A stretch of 64,000 nt of DNA from positions 300,793 through 364,792 of the forward strand of contig NZ_JANCLT010000001.1 of assembly GCF_024294785.1 (NCBI RefSeq), written 5' to 3'. The notes beneath the pieces are model-generated. The model ran no database searches and had not been told where the DNA came from. It was given only the letters and a program-made list of their open reading frames with translations. The translations under genes and the position numbers were made by a program. Source of the stretch: Ectobacillus ponti. GTDB taxonomy: Bacteria; Bacillota; Bacilli; Bacillales; Bacillaceae_G. This document shows positions 38,534-49,025 of this stretch, piece by piece (the first letter of the stretch is position 1; each line of letters opens with the position of its first letter).

Positions 38534-40297
38534 TTACTTCTTCAGCAGCAGGTGCAGTTCATCCAGCTGCGCTGTCACAACCGGGCTCGGGGCATCCGTC
38601 AGGAGACAGCTTGCGCTTGCCGTTTTCGGGAAGGCGATGGTGTCACGCAGGTTGGTGCGGCCCGCCAGCAGCATCACCAGACGGTCCAAACCAAGGGCAA
38701 TGCCGCCATGCGGAGGTGTGCCGTACTCAAACGCCTCAAGCAGGAAGCCGAATTGCTCCCGTGCTTCTTCCTTGGAGAAGCCAAGCACTTCAAACATTTT
38801 CTCCTGTACGTCACGCTCGTAAATCCGCAGGGAACCGCCACCAAGCTCATAGCCGTTCAATACAAGGTCATAAGCTTGCGCACGCACACGGCCCGGTTCG
38901 CTGTCAAGCAGCGGCAGGTCTTCCCGCACCGGCATGGTGAACGGATGGTGCGCCGCGAAATAGCGGCCAGCATCCTCATCGTACTCCAGGAGCGGCCAGT
39001 CTGTCACCCACAGGAAATTGAACTTGCTGTTGTCGATTAAGCCCAGCTCCTTGCCGAGCTTCAGGCGCAAGGCACCAAGGCTGTCCGCAACAACACTCTT
39101 TTTGTCTGCCACAAACAGCAGCAGATCGCCAGCTTCTGCGCCGAGCAGACTGATGAGGGCTTCGCTGTCTTCTCCCTCAAAGAATTTTGCGATCGGACCC
39201 TTAAGGCCATCTGCTTCCACCTTCAGCCAAGCAAGGCCTTTCGCGCCGTAAATTTTCACAAACTCTGTCAGCGCGTCAATATCCTTGCGGGAGTAGCGGT
39301 CTGCTGCACCCTTGGCATTGAGGGCCTTCACTTGTCCGCCGCTCTCCACTGCGCTTGTGAACACCTTGAAGCCGGAGCCTGCCGCGAATTCAGACAGATC
39401 CATCAGCTCCATTTCAAAGCGTGTATCCGGCTTGTCAGAGCCGTAACGGCCCATGGCATCCGCATACGTCATGCGCGGGAATGGCGTTTGTACCTCCAGA
39501 CCCTTCGCTTCCTTCATAACCATCGCCATCATGCGCTCCATCATTTCAATGAGCTCATCCTGCGTCAGGAAGGACATCTCAATATCAATTTGGGTAAATT
39601 CCGGCTGTCTGTCCGCACGAAGATCCTCGTCACGGAAGCAGCGTGCCACCTGATAGTAGCGCTCGAAGCCGCCGACCATCAGCAGCTGCTTAAAGATTTG
39701 CGGCGATTGCGGCAGCGCGTAGAATTCGCCTGGATGCACCCGGCTTGGCACGAGATAGTCGCGTGCACCTTCTGGTGTGCTCTTCGTCAAAATCGGCGTT
39801 TCTACATCGAGGAAGCCCTCGTTGTCCAAGAAGTTGCGCATGGCCTTCGTTACATTGTGGCGCATCTTAAAGGTTTCAAACATCACCGGACGGCGAAGGT
39901 CCAAATAGCGGTATTTCAAACGAACATCCTCGGATACCTCTGTTTGGTCTGCAATCGCAAACGGCGGTGTTTTGGCGCTGTTCAGGACACGCACTGCCGT
40001 TGCCTGCACTTCAATGCGGCCGGTTGCCAGATTTTCGTTCACCTGTCCCGCCTCGCGCTCCACCACAAGGCCATCAATATGCAAGACATACTCGTTGCGC
40101 ACAGACTCCGCAGTCTTCAGCGCTTCCGGAGATGTTTCCGGATTGAATACAACCTGCACAATGCCGGTGCGGTCGCGCAAATCAATGAAAATCAACCCGC
40201 CCAAGTCTCTGCGCTTTTGCACCCAGCCCTTCAGCTGGACTTGCTTGCCTGTATCTTCTGTCGTTACCTGTCCGCAATGATGCGTTCTCTCTGCCAT
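38534..40297 (-). CDS. aspS: Aspartyl-tRNA synthetase
   Basis: A 587-residue bacterial-type class IIb synthetase. N-terminal OB-fold anticodon domain ([20 protein letters not shown]), motif 2 ([20 protein letters not shown]), the GAD insertion in the middle and motif 3 ([15 protein letters not shown]). It starts 14 bases after hisS and shares its T-box leader. GGAGG precedes ATG 40297. Confidence 0.98.
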   Translation of the reverse strand: MAERTHHCGQVTTEDTGKQVQLKGWVQKRRDLGGLIFIDLRDRTGIVQVVFNPETSPEALKTAESVRNEYVLHIDGLVVEREAGQVNENLATGRIEVQATAVRVLNSAKTPPFAIADQTEVSEDVRLKYRYLDLRRPVMFETFKMRHNVTKAMRNFLDNEGFLDVETPILTKSTPEGARDYLVPSRVHPGEFYALPQSPQIFKQLLMVGGFERYYQVARCFRDEDLRADRQPEFTQIDIEMSFLTQDELIEMMERMMAMVMKEAKGLEVQTPFPRMTYADAMGRYGSDKPDTRFEMELMDLSEFAAGSGFKVFTSAVESGGQVKALNAKGAADRYSRKDIDALTEFVKIYGAKGLAWLKVEADGLKGPIAKFFEGEDSEALISLLGAEAGDLLLFVADKKSVVADSLGALRLKLGKELGLIDNSKFNFLWVTDWPLLEYDEDAGRYFAAHHPFTMPVREDLPLLDSEPGRVRAQAYDLVLNGYELGGGSLRIYERDVQEKMFEVLGFSKEEAREQFGFLLEAFEYGTPPHGGIALGLDRLVMLLAGRTNLRDTIAFPKTASASCLLTDAPSPVVTAQLDELHLLLKK

Positions 40298-40311
40298 CTG
40301 TTCTCCTCCTC

Positions 40312-41577
40312 TTATTTTTTCGTAATGTAAGCTGCCGCTTCGCTTAGCGAAACCTCTGTCTGCTCCCCTGTTGCCATATCCTTCACATTGATTACACCGC
40401 GGTCCAGCTCATCGTCTCCCAGGACGGCCACATAACGGGCATTCACCCGGTCCGCCGCCTTGAATTGGGCCTTGATTTTCCGGTCCAAATAATCCTTTTC
40501 TGCAGAAGCGCCCGCCAAACGAAGCTCATGCACAAGCTTGGCCGCATAATCCTTCGCACGGTCGCCCAGCGCCACTACATAGCAGTCCAAGCCGGTTTCA
40601 ACCGGAAGTGTCACACCCTCTGCCTGCAGCGCAAGCAGCAAGCGTTCAATACTCATCGCAAAGCCGATGCCGGGCATCTCCGGTCCGCCGATATCCTGCA
40701 CAAGACCGTTGTATCGGCCGCCGCCGCTCAGCGTGGTAATTGCGCCGAAGCCTTCTGCTTCGCTCATGATTTCAAACACAGTGTGCTGATAATAGTCCAA
40801 TCCGCGCACAAGGTTTGAATCCTTCTCGAACGGAATATCCATCATGTCCAGCAGCTCCTGCACCTTGTCATAATAGCGCTGAGACTCTTCGTTTAAATAC
40901 TCCGTGATGGACGGCGCCGTCTTCATTAATTCGTGGTTCCGGTCCTTCTTGCAGTCCAGGATGCGCAGCGGATTTTTCTGCAGACGGTTCTGGCAATCGC
41001 CGCAAAACTCCTCGATGCGCGGTTCAAAGTGCTGGATCAGCGCTTCGCGGTGCGCCTTCCGGCTTGCCGGGTCGCCAAGACTGTTCAGGACCACCTTAAT
41101 CTTGCTGAGGCCGAGACTGCGGTAGTAATCCACCGCCAGTGCAATGACCTCTGCATCCACAGCCGGGTCGCTGCTGCCGATCGCTTCAATGCCGAATTGT
41201 ACGAATTGGCGGTAACGGCCGGATTGTGGTCGCTCATAGCGGAACATAGGGCCGATATAATACAGCTTTGTCGGCTGCGCTGCGTCACCGAACATTTTAT
41301 TTTCAACATAAGAGCGGACAACTGCCGCTGTGCCTTCCGGACGCAGCGTCAGATCACGGTCGCCTCGGTCCTTAAAGGAGTACATTTCCTTTTGGACAAT
41401 ATCAGTCGTGTCGCCGACACTGCGCTTAAACAGCTCCGTATGCTCAAAAATCGGCGTGCGCACCTCTTTATAATTGTAACGGCGGCAAATGTCGCGCGCC
41501 TGTGCCTCTACGTATTGCCACAGCTCTACCGTGCCAGGAAGAATATCCTGCGTCCCGCGTGGGATTTGAATTGACAT
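40312..41577 (-). CDS. hisS: Histidyl-tRNA synthetase
   Basis: A 421-residue class IIa synthetase. [11 protein letters not shown] at the start, motif 2 [14 protein letters not shown], the histidine motifs [14 protein letters not shown] and GGGRYNGLV, and a C-terminal anticodon domain. ATG 41577 follows AGGAGGAG; an upstream in-frame start is rejected. First gene of the hisS-aspS operon. Confidence 0.98.
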   Translation of the reverse strand: MSIQIPRGTQDILPGTVELWQYVEAQARDICRRYNYKEVRTPIFEHTELFKRSVGDTTDIVQKEMYSFKDRGDRDLTLRPEGTAAVVRSYVENKMFGDAAQPTKLYYIGPMFRYERPQSGRYRQFVQFGIEAIGSSDPAVDAEVIALAVDYYRSLGLSKIKVVLNSLGDPASRKAHREALIQHFEPRIEEFCGDCQNRLQKNPLRILDCKKDRNHELMKTAPSITEYLNEESQRYYDKVQELLDMMDIPFEKDSNLVRGLDYYQHTVFEIMSEAEGFGAITTLSGGGRYNGLVQDIGGPEMPGIGFAMSIERLLLALQAEGVTLPVETGLDCYVVALGDRAKDYAAKLVHELRLAGASAEKDYLDRKIKAQFKAADRVNARYVAVLGDDELDRGVINVKDMATGEQTEVSLSEAAAYITKK

Positions 41578-41606
41578 GCTTGTTCTCCTCCTATTTCTAG
41601 ACAAAT

Positions 41607-41889
41607 AAAAAAACTCCCATCCCTACATAAAATGTAGGGACGAGAGTTTGATACCCGTGGTGCCACCCTAATTGAGGCATTGCGCCTCCGCTTTTTCAGT
41701 AACGCCTGAACGCGTTCTGCTCCTAATGGACCCCCCGGCCGTTCAGAGCGAAACCTACGGAGTGTTCCTTCGATCAGTCATCATGCAGAAGCGATTGCAG
41801 CCTATGTCGCTTCCTCTCTGTTCATGTGTCTCTCATCTACTCTGCTCCATCATCGGTTTTTCCATATGTACCTGTGAAAACTTGAATTT
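41607..41889 (-). promoter_or_regulatory. T-box riboswitch of hisS-aspS
   Basis: On the minus strand the T-box variant AGGGTGGCACCACGG (41655-41669) precedes a terminator (arms in 41612-41649) with seven T. A likely specifier codon CAC (His) at 41762-41764 lies in GGAACACTCC, the usual specifier-loop setting. Uncharged tRNA-His would allow read-through into both synthetase genes. Confidence 0.92.
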
Positions 41890-41895
41890 GTTATT

Positions 41896-41924
41896 ACTAT
41901 ACGTTTGTATCAGACGGTTGTCAA
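41896..41924 (-). promoter_or_regulatory. SigA promoter of hisS-aspS
   Basis: On the minus strand TTGACA (41919-41924), 17 bases and TATAGT (41896-41901) form a near-consensus promoter about 7 bases before the T-box leader. It starts 6 bases from the end of the preceding small gene. Confidence 0.85.
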
Positions 41925-41929
41925 GCCCT

Positions 41930-42106
41930 CTAGCGGCGCCCAAGATGCTGTTTCAGCTTTTTTACATCCTGCAGCGAGATGCCAAACTCGGAAGCCAGCT
42001 CCAAAGTGGTTGTGTTCTGTTCCCGTTCTGCAAAATCATGAAAGCTCACATTGAACAGCTGCTTGGCCCCATCAGTTGAAAAGTGCCCTCGATCATTCAT
42101 TCTCAT
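41930..42106 (-). CDS. Small helix-turn-helix-like protein, unknown
   Basis: A 58-residue protein from ATG 42106 (GAGGG upstream; ATG 42100 also possible). The C-terminal half (TTTLELASEFGISLQDVKKL) resembles a helix-turn-helix of the sigma-factor region 4 kind. I do not recognise a characterised homologue. It lies between dtd and the hisS promoter. A longer frame to 42199 overlaps the dtd terminator and is rejected. Confidence 0.65.
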   Translation of the reverse strand: MRMNDRGHFSTDGAKQLFNVSFHDFAEREQNTTTLELASEFGISLQDVKKLKQHLGRR

Positions 42107-42186
42107 GGCTTGTCCCTCTTTCCGTGATGTTATCCTCTTGCTAGTCTGCCATCCTCCGGCGGGGCTTATACATGAGAACATGAAAA

Positions 42187-42213
42187 AAGCAATCCCCATC
42201 AGGAGGATTGCTT
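42187..42213 (-). terminator. Terminator overlapping the end of dtd
   Basis: A perfect 9-bp stem (42187-42195 with 42205-42213) is followed on the minus strand by six T. The dtd stop codon lies in the loop. Confidence 0.8.
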
Positions 42214-42648
42214 GCTTTCAATGATTAAAGTAACAGGTCCGTCATTCAGCAGACGCACATCCATCATAGCGCCGAATTCTCCAATTTCCACATGGAGCCC
42301 CTGCTTACGCAGCTCATCATTGAACATTTCGTAGATTTCCCTGGCATACTCCGGTCTTGCCGCCTCCATGAAGTTCGGGCGGCGCCCCTTGCGGCAGTCT
42401 CCATATAACGTGAATTGCGACACGGATAGAATTTGTCCTCCGCTGTCCAATACAGAATGATTCATCTTGCCCTGTTCATCTTCAAAAATACGGAGATTTG
42501 CCACCTTCTCAGCCACATAGGCGGCGTCCGCTTCTGTGTCGCTGTGCGTGATGCCGACCAGCAGCAGCAGCCCGGACGGGATGTGTCCGACCACTTTCCC
42601 CTCCACTGTCACGGAGGCTTCCCTCGTTCGTTGTACCACTACTCTCAT
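42199..42648 (-). CDS. dtd: D-aminoacyl-tRNA deacylase Dtd (YrvI)
   Basis: A 149-residue enzyme that removes D-amino acids (and glycine from tRNA-Ala) from mischarged tRNA. The two signature motifs SQFTLYGD and NDGPVT, plus RRPNFMEAA, are intact. It starts 12 bases after relA, the same arrangement as in most Bacillus. Confidence 0.96.
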   Translation of the reverse strand: MRVVVQRTREASVTVEGKVVGHIPSGLLLLVGITHSDTEADAAYVAEKVANLRIFEDEQGKMNHSVLDSGGQILSVSQFTLYGDCRKGRRPNFMEAARPEYAREIYEMFNDELRKQGLHVEIGEFGAMMDVRLLNDGPVTLIIESKQSS

Positions 42649-42660
42649 AGACTCTTCTCC

Positions 42661-44853
42661 TTAATGCATCAGCCGGCGGACGGCATAAATATCGCGCACC
42701 TGCTTAATCCGTTCCACAACCTTTTGCAGATGATGGACGTTCTGGATGGAGATGGACATATGAATCATCGCCATCTTATTGCGGTCGCTGCGCCCGGACA
42801 CCGCAGAGATATGTGTTTTGGTCTCATTGACCGCCTGCAGCACCTCATTTAACAGGCCGCGCCGGTCAAAGCCAGAGATTTCAATATCCACATTGTACTC
42901 AATTTCTTTTTCCGGATTGTTCTCCCACTCCACCTGCAGGAGGCGGTCCTGGGCTTCTTCCACCAGTACATTCACGCAATCAGTCCGATGAATGGACACG
43001 CCGCGCCCCTTTGTGATATAGCCGATGATATCATCACCCGGCACCGGGTTGCAGCAGCGTGACAGGCGGATCAGCAGATTGTCCACCCCGCTCACTTTAA
43101 TGCCGGAGTCGCGCTTGCGGATTTTCAGCGCCGGCTGCTTTTTCACCTCGCTCATCGCCTCAGCAAGCAGCTTCTCCTCTTCACGCTTCTTCCGGAATTT
43201 ATCTGTCAGCCTGGTGGCGATCTGGGCAGCCGTAATGCCGTTATAGCCGACCGCAGCGTACATATCCTCTTCGTTGGCGAAATTGAATTTTTCTGCCACA
43301 CGCTTCAGATTATCAGCGGTCAGCACTTCCTTCAGGTCATATTCCAGCGCCCGCAATTCCTTCTCGACAAGCTCGCGGCCCTTCTCGATGTTCTCATCAC
43401 GGCGCTGCTTCTTGAAGAATTGGCGGATTTTATTTTTGGCATGGGAGGTCTGCGCCAGCTTCACCCAGTCCTGGCTTGGCCCGTAGGAATGCTTGGAGGT
43501 CAAAATCTCGACAATATCGCCGGTCTTCAGCTTATAATCCAACGGCACCATCTTGCTGTTGACCTTGGCGCCGATCGTCTTGTTTCCGATTTCCGAGTGG
43601 ATGCGGTACGCAAAATCCAGCGGCACCGATCCAAGCGGCAGCTCCATCACATCGCCCTTTGGCGTGAACACGAACACCATATCGGAGAACAGGTCGATCT
43701 TCAGGGATTCCATGAATTCTTCAGCATTGGAGGCATCCTTCTGCCACTCCAGAATCTGGCGGAACCAGGTCAGCTTTTTCTCCAGCGTTTCCTGTTCGTT
43801 GATGTCCTTGCCTTCCTTGTATGCCCAGTGCGCCGCCACCCCGAACTCCGCCACTTCATGCATGCTCTTGGTGCGGATTTGCACTTCAAGCGGGTCTCCC
43901 TTTGGCCCGATGACAGTTGTATGCAGCGATTGATACAGATTCGCCTTCGGCATGGCGATATAATCCTTGAAGCGGCCCGGCATCGGCTTCCAGCATGTAT
44001 GAATAATCCCCAAAACCGCATAGCAGTCCTTAATGCTGTTCACCACAATACGCACGGCCAGCAAATCATAGATTTCGTTGAACTGCTTGTTTTGCAGCAC
44101 CATTTTCCGATAGATGCTGTAAATATGCTTCGGCCGTCCGGAAAGCTCCGCAGTAATGGCCATGTCCTTCAGCTTTTCCTTTACCTCGTTCATGACACTG
44201 CCGAGATATTCCTCACGCTCGGCCCGCTTCCGCTTCATCAGATTTACAATCCGATAATACTGCTGCGGATTCAAATAGCGGAGGGCTGTATCCTCCAGCT
44301 CCCATTTGATCGCGCTGATTCCGAGACGGTGCGCAAGCGGCGCGAAGATTTCCAGCGTTTCATTCGCGATGCGCTGCTGCTTCTCCAGCGGCAAATGCTT
44401 CAGCGTACGCATGTTATGCAGGCGATCCGCAAGCTTAATCAGGATGACCCGGATGTCCTGCGCCATTGCCACAAACATTTTCCGGTGATTTTCCGCCTGC
44501 TGCTCTTCTTTCGATTTATACTTGATTTTACCAAGCTTTGTGACGCCATCCACAAGCATGGCCACCTCTTTTGTAAAGGCCTGTTCGATATCCTCCAGGG
44601 TGACAGCTGTATCCTCTACCACATCGTGCAGGAAGCCCGCTGATACAGTGGCCGGATCCATGCGCAAGTCTACGAGAATGCCTGCTACCTGAATAGGGTG
44701 GATAATGTACGGTTCTCCTGACTTCCGGTACTGCTCACGGTGCGCCTCCCGAGCAAATTCATAGGCCCGCCGCACCATTTCTGTATTTTCCTTTAGATAA
44801 TGACTCGCCTTCTCTAATACCTGTTCCGCCGTCAGCACTTGTTCATTTGCCAT
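42661..44853 (-). CDS. relA: Bifunctional (p)ppGpp synthetase/hydrolase RelA
   Basis: A 730-residue RSH enzyme. In order: HD hydrolase domain (GFLHDVVEDT intact), synthetase domain (AMPKANLYQSLHTTVIGPKG), TGS domain, helical part and C-terminal ACT domain. It governs the stringent response. ATG 44853 has AAGGTGG upstream; ATG 44862 is part of that site. A promoter lies about 120 bases upstream. Confidence 0.97.
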   Translation of the reverse strand: MANEQVLTAEQVLEKASHYLKENTEMVRRAYEFAREAHREQYRKSGEPYIIHPIQVAGILVDLRMDPATVSAGFLHDVVEDTAVTLEDIEQAFTKEVAMLVDGVTKLGKIKYKSKEEQQAENHRKMFVAMAQDIRVILIKLADRLHNMRTLKHLPLEKQQRIANETLEIFAPLAHRLGISAIKWELEDTALRYLNPQQYYRIVNLMKRKRAEREEYLGSVMNEVKEKLKDMAITAELSGRPKHIYSIYRKMVLQNKQFNEIYDLLAVRIVVNSIKDCYAVLGIIHTCWKPMPGRFKDYIAMPKANLYQSLHTTVIGPKGDPLEVQIRTKSMHEVAEFGVAAHWAYKEGKDINEQETLEKKLTWFRQILEWQKDASNAEEFMESLKIDLFSDMVFVFTPKGDVMELPLGSVPLDFAYRIHSEIGNKTIGAKVNSKMVPLDYKLKTGDIVEILTSKHSYGPSQDWVKLAQTSHAKNKIRQFFKKQRRDENIEKGRELVEKELRALEYDLKEVLTADNLKRVAEKFNFANEEDMYAAVGYNGITAAQIATRLTDKFRKKREEEKLLAEAMSEVKKQPALKIRKRDSGIKVSGVDNLLIRLSRCCNPVPGDDIIGYITKGRGVSIHRTDCVNVLVEEAQDRLLQVEWENNPEKEIEYNVDIEISGFDRRGLLNEVLQAVNETKTHISAVSGRSDRNKMAMIHMSISIQNVHHLQKVVERIKQVRDIYAVRRLMH

Positions 44854-44974
44854 GGAATCCACCTTTTATGTCTGAATATAAAATAACATCTGCAGATTCT
44901 GCCGATGTGAGCAAGGTCTATTTACATCTCTGCCAGAGAGAAAAATTTTAATTGTTAAGTAAGAATAATTATTT

Positions 44975-45003
44975 ATTTTAACATGATATCGGCCGCAGTT
45001 CAA
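44975..45003 (-). promoter_or_regulatory. Candidate SigA promoter of relA
   Basis: On the minus strand TTGAAC (44998-45003), 17 bases and TAAAAT (44975-44980). The 5' leader to relA would be about 115 bases, including a weak hairpin-prone stretch at 44885-44940. Confidence 0.6.
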
Positions 45004-45061
45004 ATTGAAAAACAAGGTACTGTTTTTCCCGAAAAAGATTGAAAAACCTCACGTATGGAAA

Positions 45062-45086
45062 ATGAGCACCCTAAACGGGTGCTCAT
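45062..45086 (-). terminator. Terminator after apt
   Basis: A perfect 10-bp stem (45062-45071 with 45077-45086) is followed on the minus strand by TTTTCC. It separates apt from relA. Confidence 0.75.
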
Positions 45087-45094
45087 CCTATGAA

Positions 45095-45607
45095 TTAATA
45101 AGTCATTAAAGTCAGTACGTTGTAACCGTCCAGCTTTTCTCTGCCATCCAGATAGGAAAGCTCTACAAGGAAGGCGATACCGGCAACTACGCCGCCCAGC
45201 TGTTCTACAAGCTGAATTGTCGCTTCAATTGTGCCGCCTGTCGCCAGCAGGTCGTCCGTGATAAGGATTCGCTGCCCCGGCTTAATCGCATCCTGGTGAA
45301 TCGTCAGGATATCCTTGCCATATTCCTTGCCGTAGTTTACCTTTACAACCTCGCGCGGCAGCTTGCCTTCCTTGCGCACAGGAGCAAAGCCTACCCCCAG
45401 CGCATAGGAAACCGGGCAGCCAATGATGAAACCGCGTGCTTCCGGGCCGACAACGAGGTCGATGTCAAGGTCCTTCGCAAATTCCACAATTTGGTCTGTC
45501 GCTTCCTTGTATGCTGCACCGTTGTTCATCAACGGTGTAATATCCTTAAATAGAATACCTTCTTTCGGGTAATCAGGTACGATGGCGATAAATTCTTTCA
45601 AATCCAT
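45095..45607 (-). CDS. apt: Adenine phosphoribosyltransferase
   Basis: A 170-residue enzyme of purine salvage (adenine plus PRPP to AMP). The PRPP loop is [16 protein letters not shown], and [14 protein letters not shown] is typical. ATG 45607 has AGGAGG about 12 bases upstream; it gives the normal family length. It begins 7 bases after recJ, an order kept in many Firmicutes. Confidence 0.96.
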   Translation of the reverse strand: MDLKEFIAIVPDYPKEGILFKDITPLMNNGAAYKEATDQIVEFAKDLDIDLVVGPEARGFIIGCPVSYALGVGFAPVRKEGKLPREVVKVNYGKEYGKDILTIHQDAIKPGQRILITDDLLATGGTIEATIQLVEQLGGVVAGIAFLVELSYLDGREKLDGYNVLTLMTY

Positions 45608-45614
45608 GCTAATG

Positions 45615-47960
45615 TTAAGCCTCCTCATGTATATAAGCACCGGTTCGGATTCCGTCAAGCCATGCTTGCAGCTGCGGATACGAGGAGTACACAAGTTCCT
45701 TTTCCAGCTGCAATTGCTCAAACTTGCCCCGGTATGTTTTCGATTCTGTGAGATCGCGCTTTTGAATCGAAGGGGACATGTAAATCACACCATTTTTTAT
45801 TGTAACAAATTCAAGTTCAAAAAACACCTGTGTCATGAAATTTACTGTATCCTTCGACCAGCCCTTATGCCGGCACAGCTGCTCACCCTGTTCGGTGAGC
45901 GAAAATGTTCCGCGCTGCCGCAGGAAGCTGTAATACCACTTGAAATGGTCGCGCGTCGGGATTGTGCTGAATAAATGCTCTGTCTCCCTATGGAATACAG
46001 TATAGATGCGGGCCGGAAACCCGGACTGCATGACATCCTTCAGCGCCTGCAGGGACGGGGGCAAATCCAGCAGCACAGTGTAGGAATTTTCCAGGCTTAC
46101 AGCTCCTGTCCCAATCTGCTCCGCTGTCACGAGCTGCACCCGGTAGTCCGCCAATCCGAGCTTCACCGCCGTCTCTTCCTCAAAGCAGACGAGCTTCAGC
46201 TTGTCCGCCGGCAGGGAAGCCAGCTGCCGCGCCAGTCCCTTCACGCTGCGCCAGTCAAACAGCTGCCATTGCCGAACCGCCGCATCCTGCAGCATCAGCT
46301 GCGGCTTGCGGTGATTGTTCCATTCGTTGATGCCAAGCTCCCCGACAAGGGACACAGCAGATGAAGGCGCAATTTCATCAGCCAGGTAGCCGAAGCCAAA
46401 GCCGACAACATCCAAGCGTGCTCCCTCGCCCTTCAGCACCAGCTTTAGATGGGTGCTGTCCGCTCCGATTTGCCGAATGCTTTCCACGGCGGCATTCTCC
46501 ACCTGAATGCGCGGCTTCGGATTGCCCATGCCAAACGGCGCCAACAGCTGCAGCTCTTCAGCCGCCTTCAGCGTCAGCTCCTCCACCCGGCACACGGCAT
46601 CAACCGGCGTCACAGGCGTCAGCTCTTCTTCTGTCAGCTGCTTCGCAAGCTCATTCAGCCGGCTGCGCAGCTCGTCAACATGCTCGAGCTGCAGGGTCAT
46701 GCCGGCCGCCATTGTATGCCCGCCAAAATGCGGGAGGATATCACGGCAATCGGACAAATTGGCAAACAGATCAAAGCCCTCAATACTGCGGGCCGAGCCC
46801 TTTGCAATTCCTTTATCCCGGTCAATGCCGAGCACGATGGCCGGGCGGTAAAAACGCTCCACCAGCTTGGAGGCGACGATTCCGATGACCCCGACGTTCC
46901 AGCCTTCTTTTGCAACCACCAGCACCCTGTTCGTTTCCGGCGGATAGTGCTGCTCAATTTCCCGAATGGCTTCCTCGGCAATTTGCTGCACAATTTCCTG
47001 CCGCTGCTTATTCAGGCTGTCAATTTCCTGTGCCAGCTCCCATGCTTCCTCCGGGTCTTCCGACAACAGCAGATGGACAGCCGGCGCAGCATCCTCCAGC
47101 CGGCCTACCGCATTGATGCGCGGACCGATGGCAAAGCCCACACTCTCTTCATTTAAATCCTTTTGCGATAAATCCGCAACTTTAAACAACGCCTGATAGC
47201 CGGGGCGCTTTGTCGCCCGCAGCTTTTCCAAGCCGCGTTTTACAAGCAGACGATTCTCGTCCTGCAAGGCCACCAGGTCCGCCACTGTACCAAGCACCGC
47301 GAGATCCAAAAGATGCTCCGGCACCCGCTCAAGCAGCGCATGCGCCAGCTTGAAAGCAACGCCCACACCGGCCAGCTCATGGAATGGATAGCGCGGGCTC
47401 AGCTTCGGATGGATGATCGCGTAGGCCTCCGGCAGCTGCGGCGGCGGTTCATGGTGATCTGTAATGATGAGATCCACGCCCAGATCCTTCGCCAGCTGTG
47501 CCTCATTGACCGCTGAAATCCCCGTATCCACCGTAATGATGAGGGAGAAGCCTGCCCGCTGCGCCCAGCGGAAGGCTTCCGCATTCGGCCCGTAGCCTTC
47601 CGTGAACCGATTCGGGATATAAAACTCCGCATCTGCCCCCAGCTCCTGCAGCGCCAGCAGCAGCACAGAGGTGCTGCTGACGCCGTCCGCATCATAATCG
47701 CCATATACCAGGATTTGTTCTCCGCCTTCAACGGCCCGGCGGATCCGTTCGACAGCCCGGTCCATGTGCTCCAGCAAATATGGATCGTGGAAGGTCTGCC
47801 GGTCATTATATAAAAATGCTGTAATTTCTTCTTCTGTGCGCCACCCTCTGCCGAGCAGCAGAGAAGCGACAAGCGGCGTTACACCGATAGCCCGGGATAA
47901 CTGCCGGACGCTCTCTTCATCGCCTTGCTTTTGCTTCCAACGTGTTTTCGCTTGCAGCAA
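45615..47960 (-). CDS. recJ: Single-strand-specific exonuclease RecJ
   Basis: A 781-residue DHH-family 5'-3' exonuclease. [17 protein letters not shown] (motif I), [11 protein letters not shown] (DHH) and [12 protein letters not shown] are intact, followed by OB-fold and the extra C-terminal domain seen in Bacillus RecJ. TTG 47960 stands 6 bases after AAGGGGTG, better than the upstream ATG 47993. Between the cation efflux gene and apt. Confidence 0.95.
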   Translation of the reverse strand: MLQAKTRWKQKQGDEESVRQLSRAIGVTPLVASLLLGRGWRTEEEITAFLYNDRQTFHDPYLLEHMDRAVERIRRAVEGGEQILVYGDYDADGVSSTSVLLLALQELGADAEFYIPNRFTEGYGPNAEAFRWAQRAGFSLIITVDTGISAVNEAQLAKDLGVDLIITDHHEPPPQLPEAYAIIHPKLSPRYPFHELAGVGVAFKLAHALLERVPEHLLDLAVLGTVADLVALQDENRLLVKRGLEKLRATKRPGYQALFKVADLSQKDLNEESVGFAIGPRINAVGRLEDAAPAVHLLLSEDPEEAWELAQEIDSLNKQRQEIVQQIAEEAIREIEQHYPPETNRVLVVAKEGWNVGVIGIVASKLVERFYRPAIVLGIDRDKGIAKGSARSIEGFDLFANLSDCRDILPHFGGHTMAAGMTLQLEHVDELRSRLNELAKQLTEEELTPVTPVDAVCRVEELTLKAAEELQLLAPFGMGNPKPRIQVENAAVESIRQIGADSTHLKLVLKGEGARLDVVGFGFGYLADEIAPSSAVSLVGELGINEWNNHRKPQLMLQDAAVRQWQLFDWRSVKGLARQLASLPADKLKLVCFEEETAVKLGLADYRVQLVTAEQIGTGAVSLENSYTVLLDLPPSLQALKDVMQSGFPARIYTVFHRETEHLFSTIPTRDHFKWYYSFLRQRGTFSLTEQGEQLCRHKGWSKDTVNFMTQVFFELEFVTIKNGVIYMSPSIQKRDLTESKTYRGKFEQLQLEKELVYSSYPQLQAWLDGIRTGAYIHEEA

Positions 47961-48022
47961 TGAAATCACCCCTTTAACCTTCTTATTATACAAGACTGGT
48001 CTCAGAGTGACAACGAAAGGCT

Positions 48023-48919
48023 TTATCCAGCCGGCAAGTAGGGATTGATGTGCACGAACACATTCTGGACATGCTCTTCTTCCATCAGCACTTCCTTCAC
48101 CCTTTTGCCGATGCGGTGCCCTGCTTCCACCGTGATGTGCGGATCTACAGACACCTTGACATCAATAATCACATAATAACCATGCTCCCTTGCATAAAAG
48201 GAGTCAATTCTCTTCACACCTGCCACCCGGGACGCCTTTTCGCGCATCGGGGCTGCCTCCTCCTCATGCATCACATGATCGAGCGTGGAATGTGCCGCCT
48301 CGCTGCCCACCTTCCAGGCCATACGCAGAATGAGCAAAGCGACAACTAAGCCGGCTGCGGGATCCGCATATAACAGCCAATCGATTCCAAAGTAGCCGCC
48401 TGCCAGCGCGGCACTGATGCCGACCAGTGCCGCGGAAGAAGCAAACACGTCGGCACGGTGTTCATGGGCATTGGCCATGACAGCATCACTACGGATCCGT
48501 TTGCCAAGGCTGTACTGATAACGGAACAGCAGCTCCTTTACCACAATGGCAACAGCTACTGCAATCAGAGCCACAGCCTCAGGCGGCGCCAGCTCCTCCC
48601 TGAATGCCTGAATGGAGGAGGAAGCCGTCTCCAGCCCGACAATTGCCATTAAAACAGCCACAATCATAGCTGCAACCGGTTCCGCCTTGCCATGGCCGTA
48701 CGGGTGGTCCTCATCAGGCGCCTGCTTGGCAGCACGCAGCCCGAGAAAAATGGCAATGGATCCCCCCACATCCGACGCCGAGTTCATGGCATCGGCCAGC
48801 AAGGCGCGGCTGTTGCCGAAATAGCCAATAATTGCCTTGATGATCGACAGCGATATATTTGCGGCAATGCTGATGACAACACTCCGCTGCGCCTCTTTGT
48901 ACCGTGCATCCTTCTCCAT
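48023..48919 (-). CDS. Cation diffusion facilitator (probable Mn2+/Zn2+ efflux)
   Basis: A 298-residue CDF protein with six predicted membrane helices and a C-terminal soluble domain. Metal-site motifs are LLADAMNSASDV in helix 2 and ANAHEHRADVFAS in helix 5; HPYGHGKAEPV lies between helices 2 and 3. The Asn in place of the helix-2 His of zinc transporters suggests manganese, as in MneP/MneS. AGGAGG precedes ATG 48919. It lies upstream of recJ in the same direction. Confidence 0.9.
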   Translation of the reverse strand: MEKDARYKEAQRSVVISIAANISLSIIKAIIGYFGNSRALLADAMNSASDVGGSIAIFLGLRAAKQAPDEDHPYGHGKAEPVAAMIVAVLMAIVGLETASSSIQAFREELAPPEAVALIAVAVAIVVKELLFRYQYSLGKRIRSDAVMANAHEHRADVFASSAALVGISAALAGGYFGIDWLLYADPAAGLVVALLILRMAWKVGSEAAHSTLDHVMHEEEAAPMREKASRVAGVKRIDSFYAREHGYYVIIDVKVSVDPHITVEAGHRIGKRVKEVLMEEEHVQNVFVHINPYLPAG

Positions 48920-48994
48920 ATTGGCTCCTCCTTCTGTCGCAAGTATGTTTTATTGTATCCAGAGGATCCGGGCTGCATTTATGGAAATGAAAAG

Positions 48995-49019
48995 GGACTT
49001 CCCTGCGAAGGGGAAGTCC
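48995..49019 (-). terminator. Terminator after secDF
   Basis: A perfect 9-bp stem (48995-49003 with 49011-49019) is followed on the minus strand by CTTTTC. Confidence 0.7.
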
Positions 49020-49025
49020 TGATGC

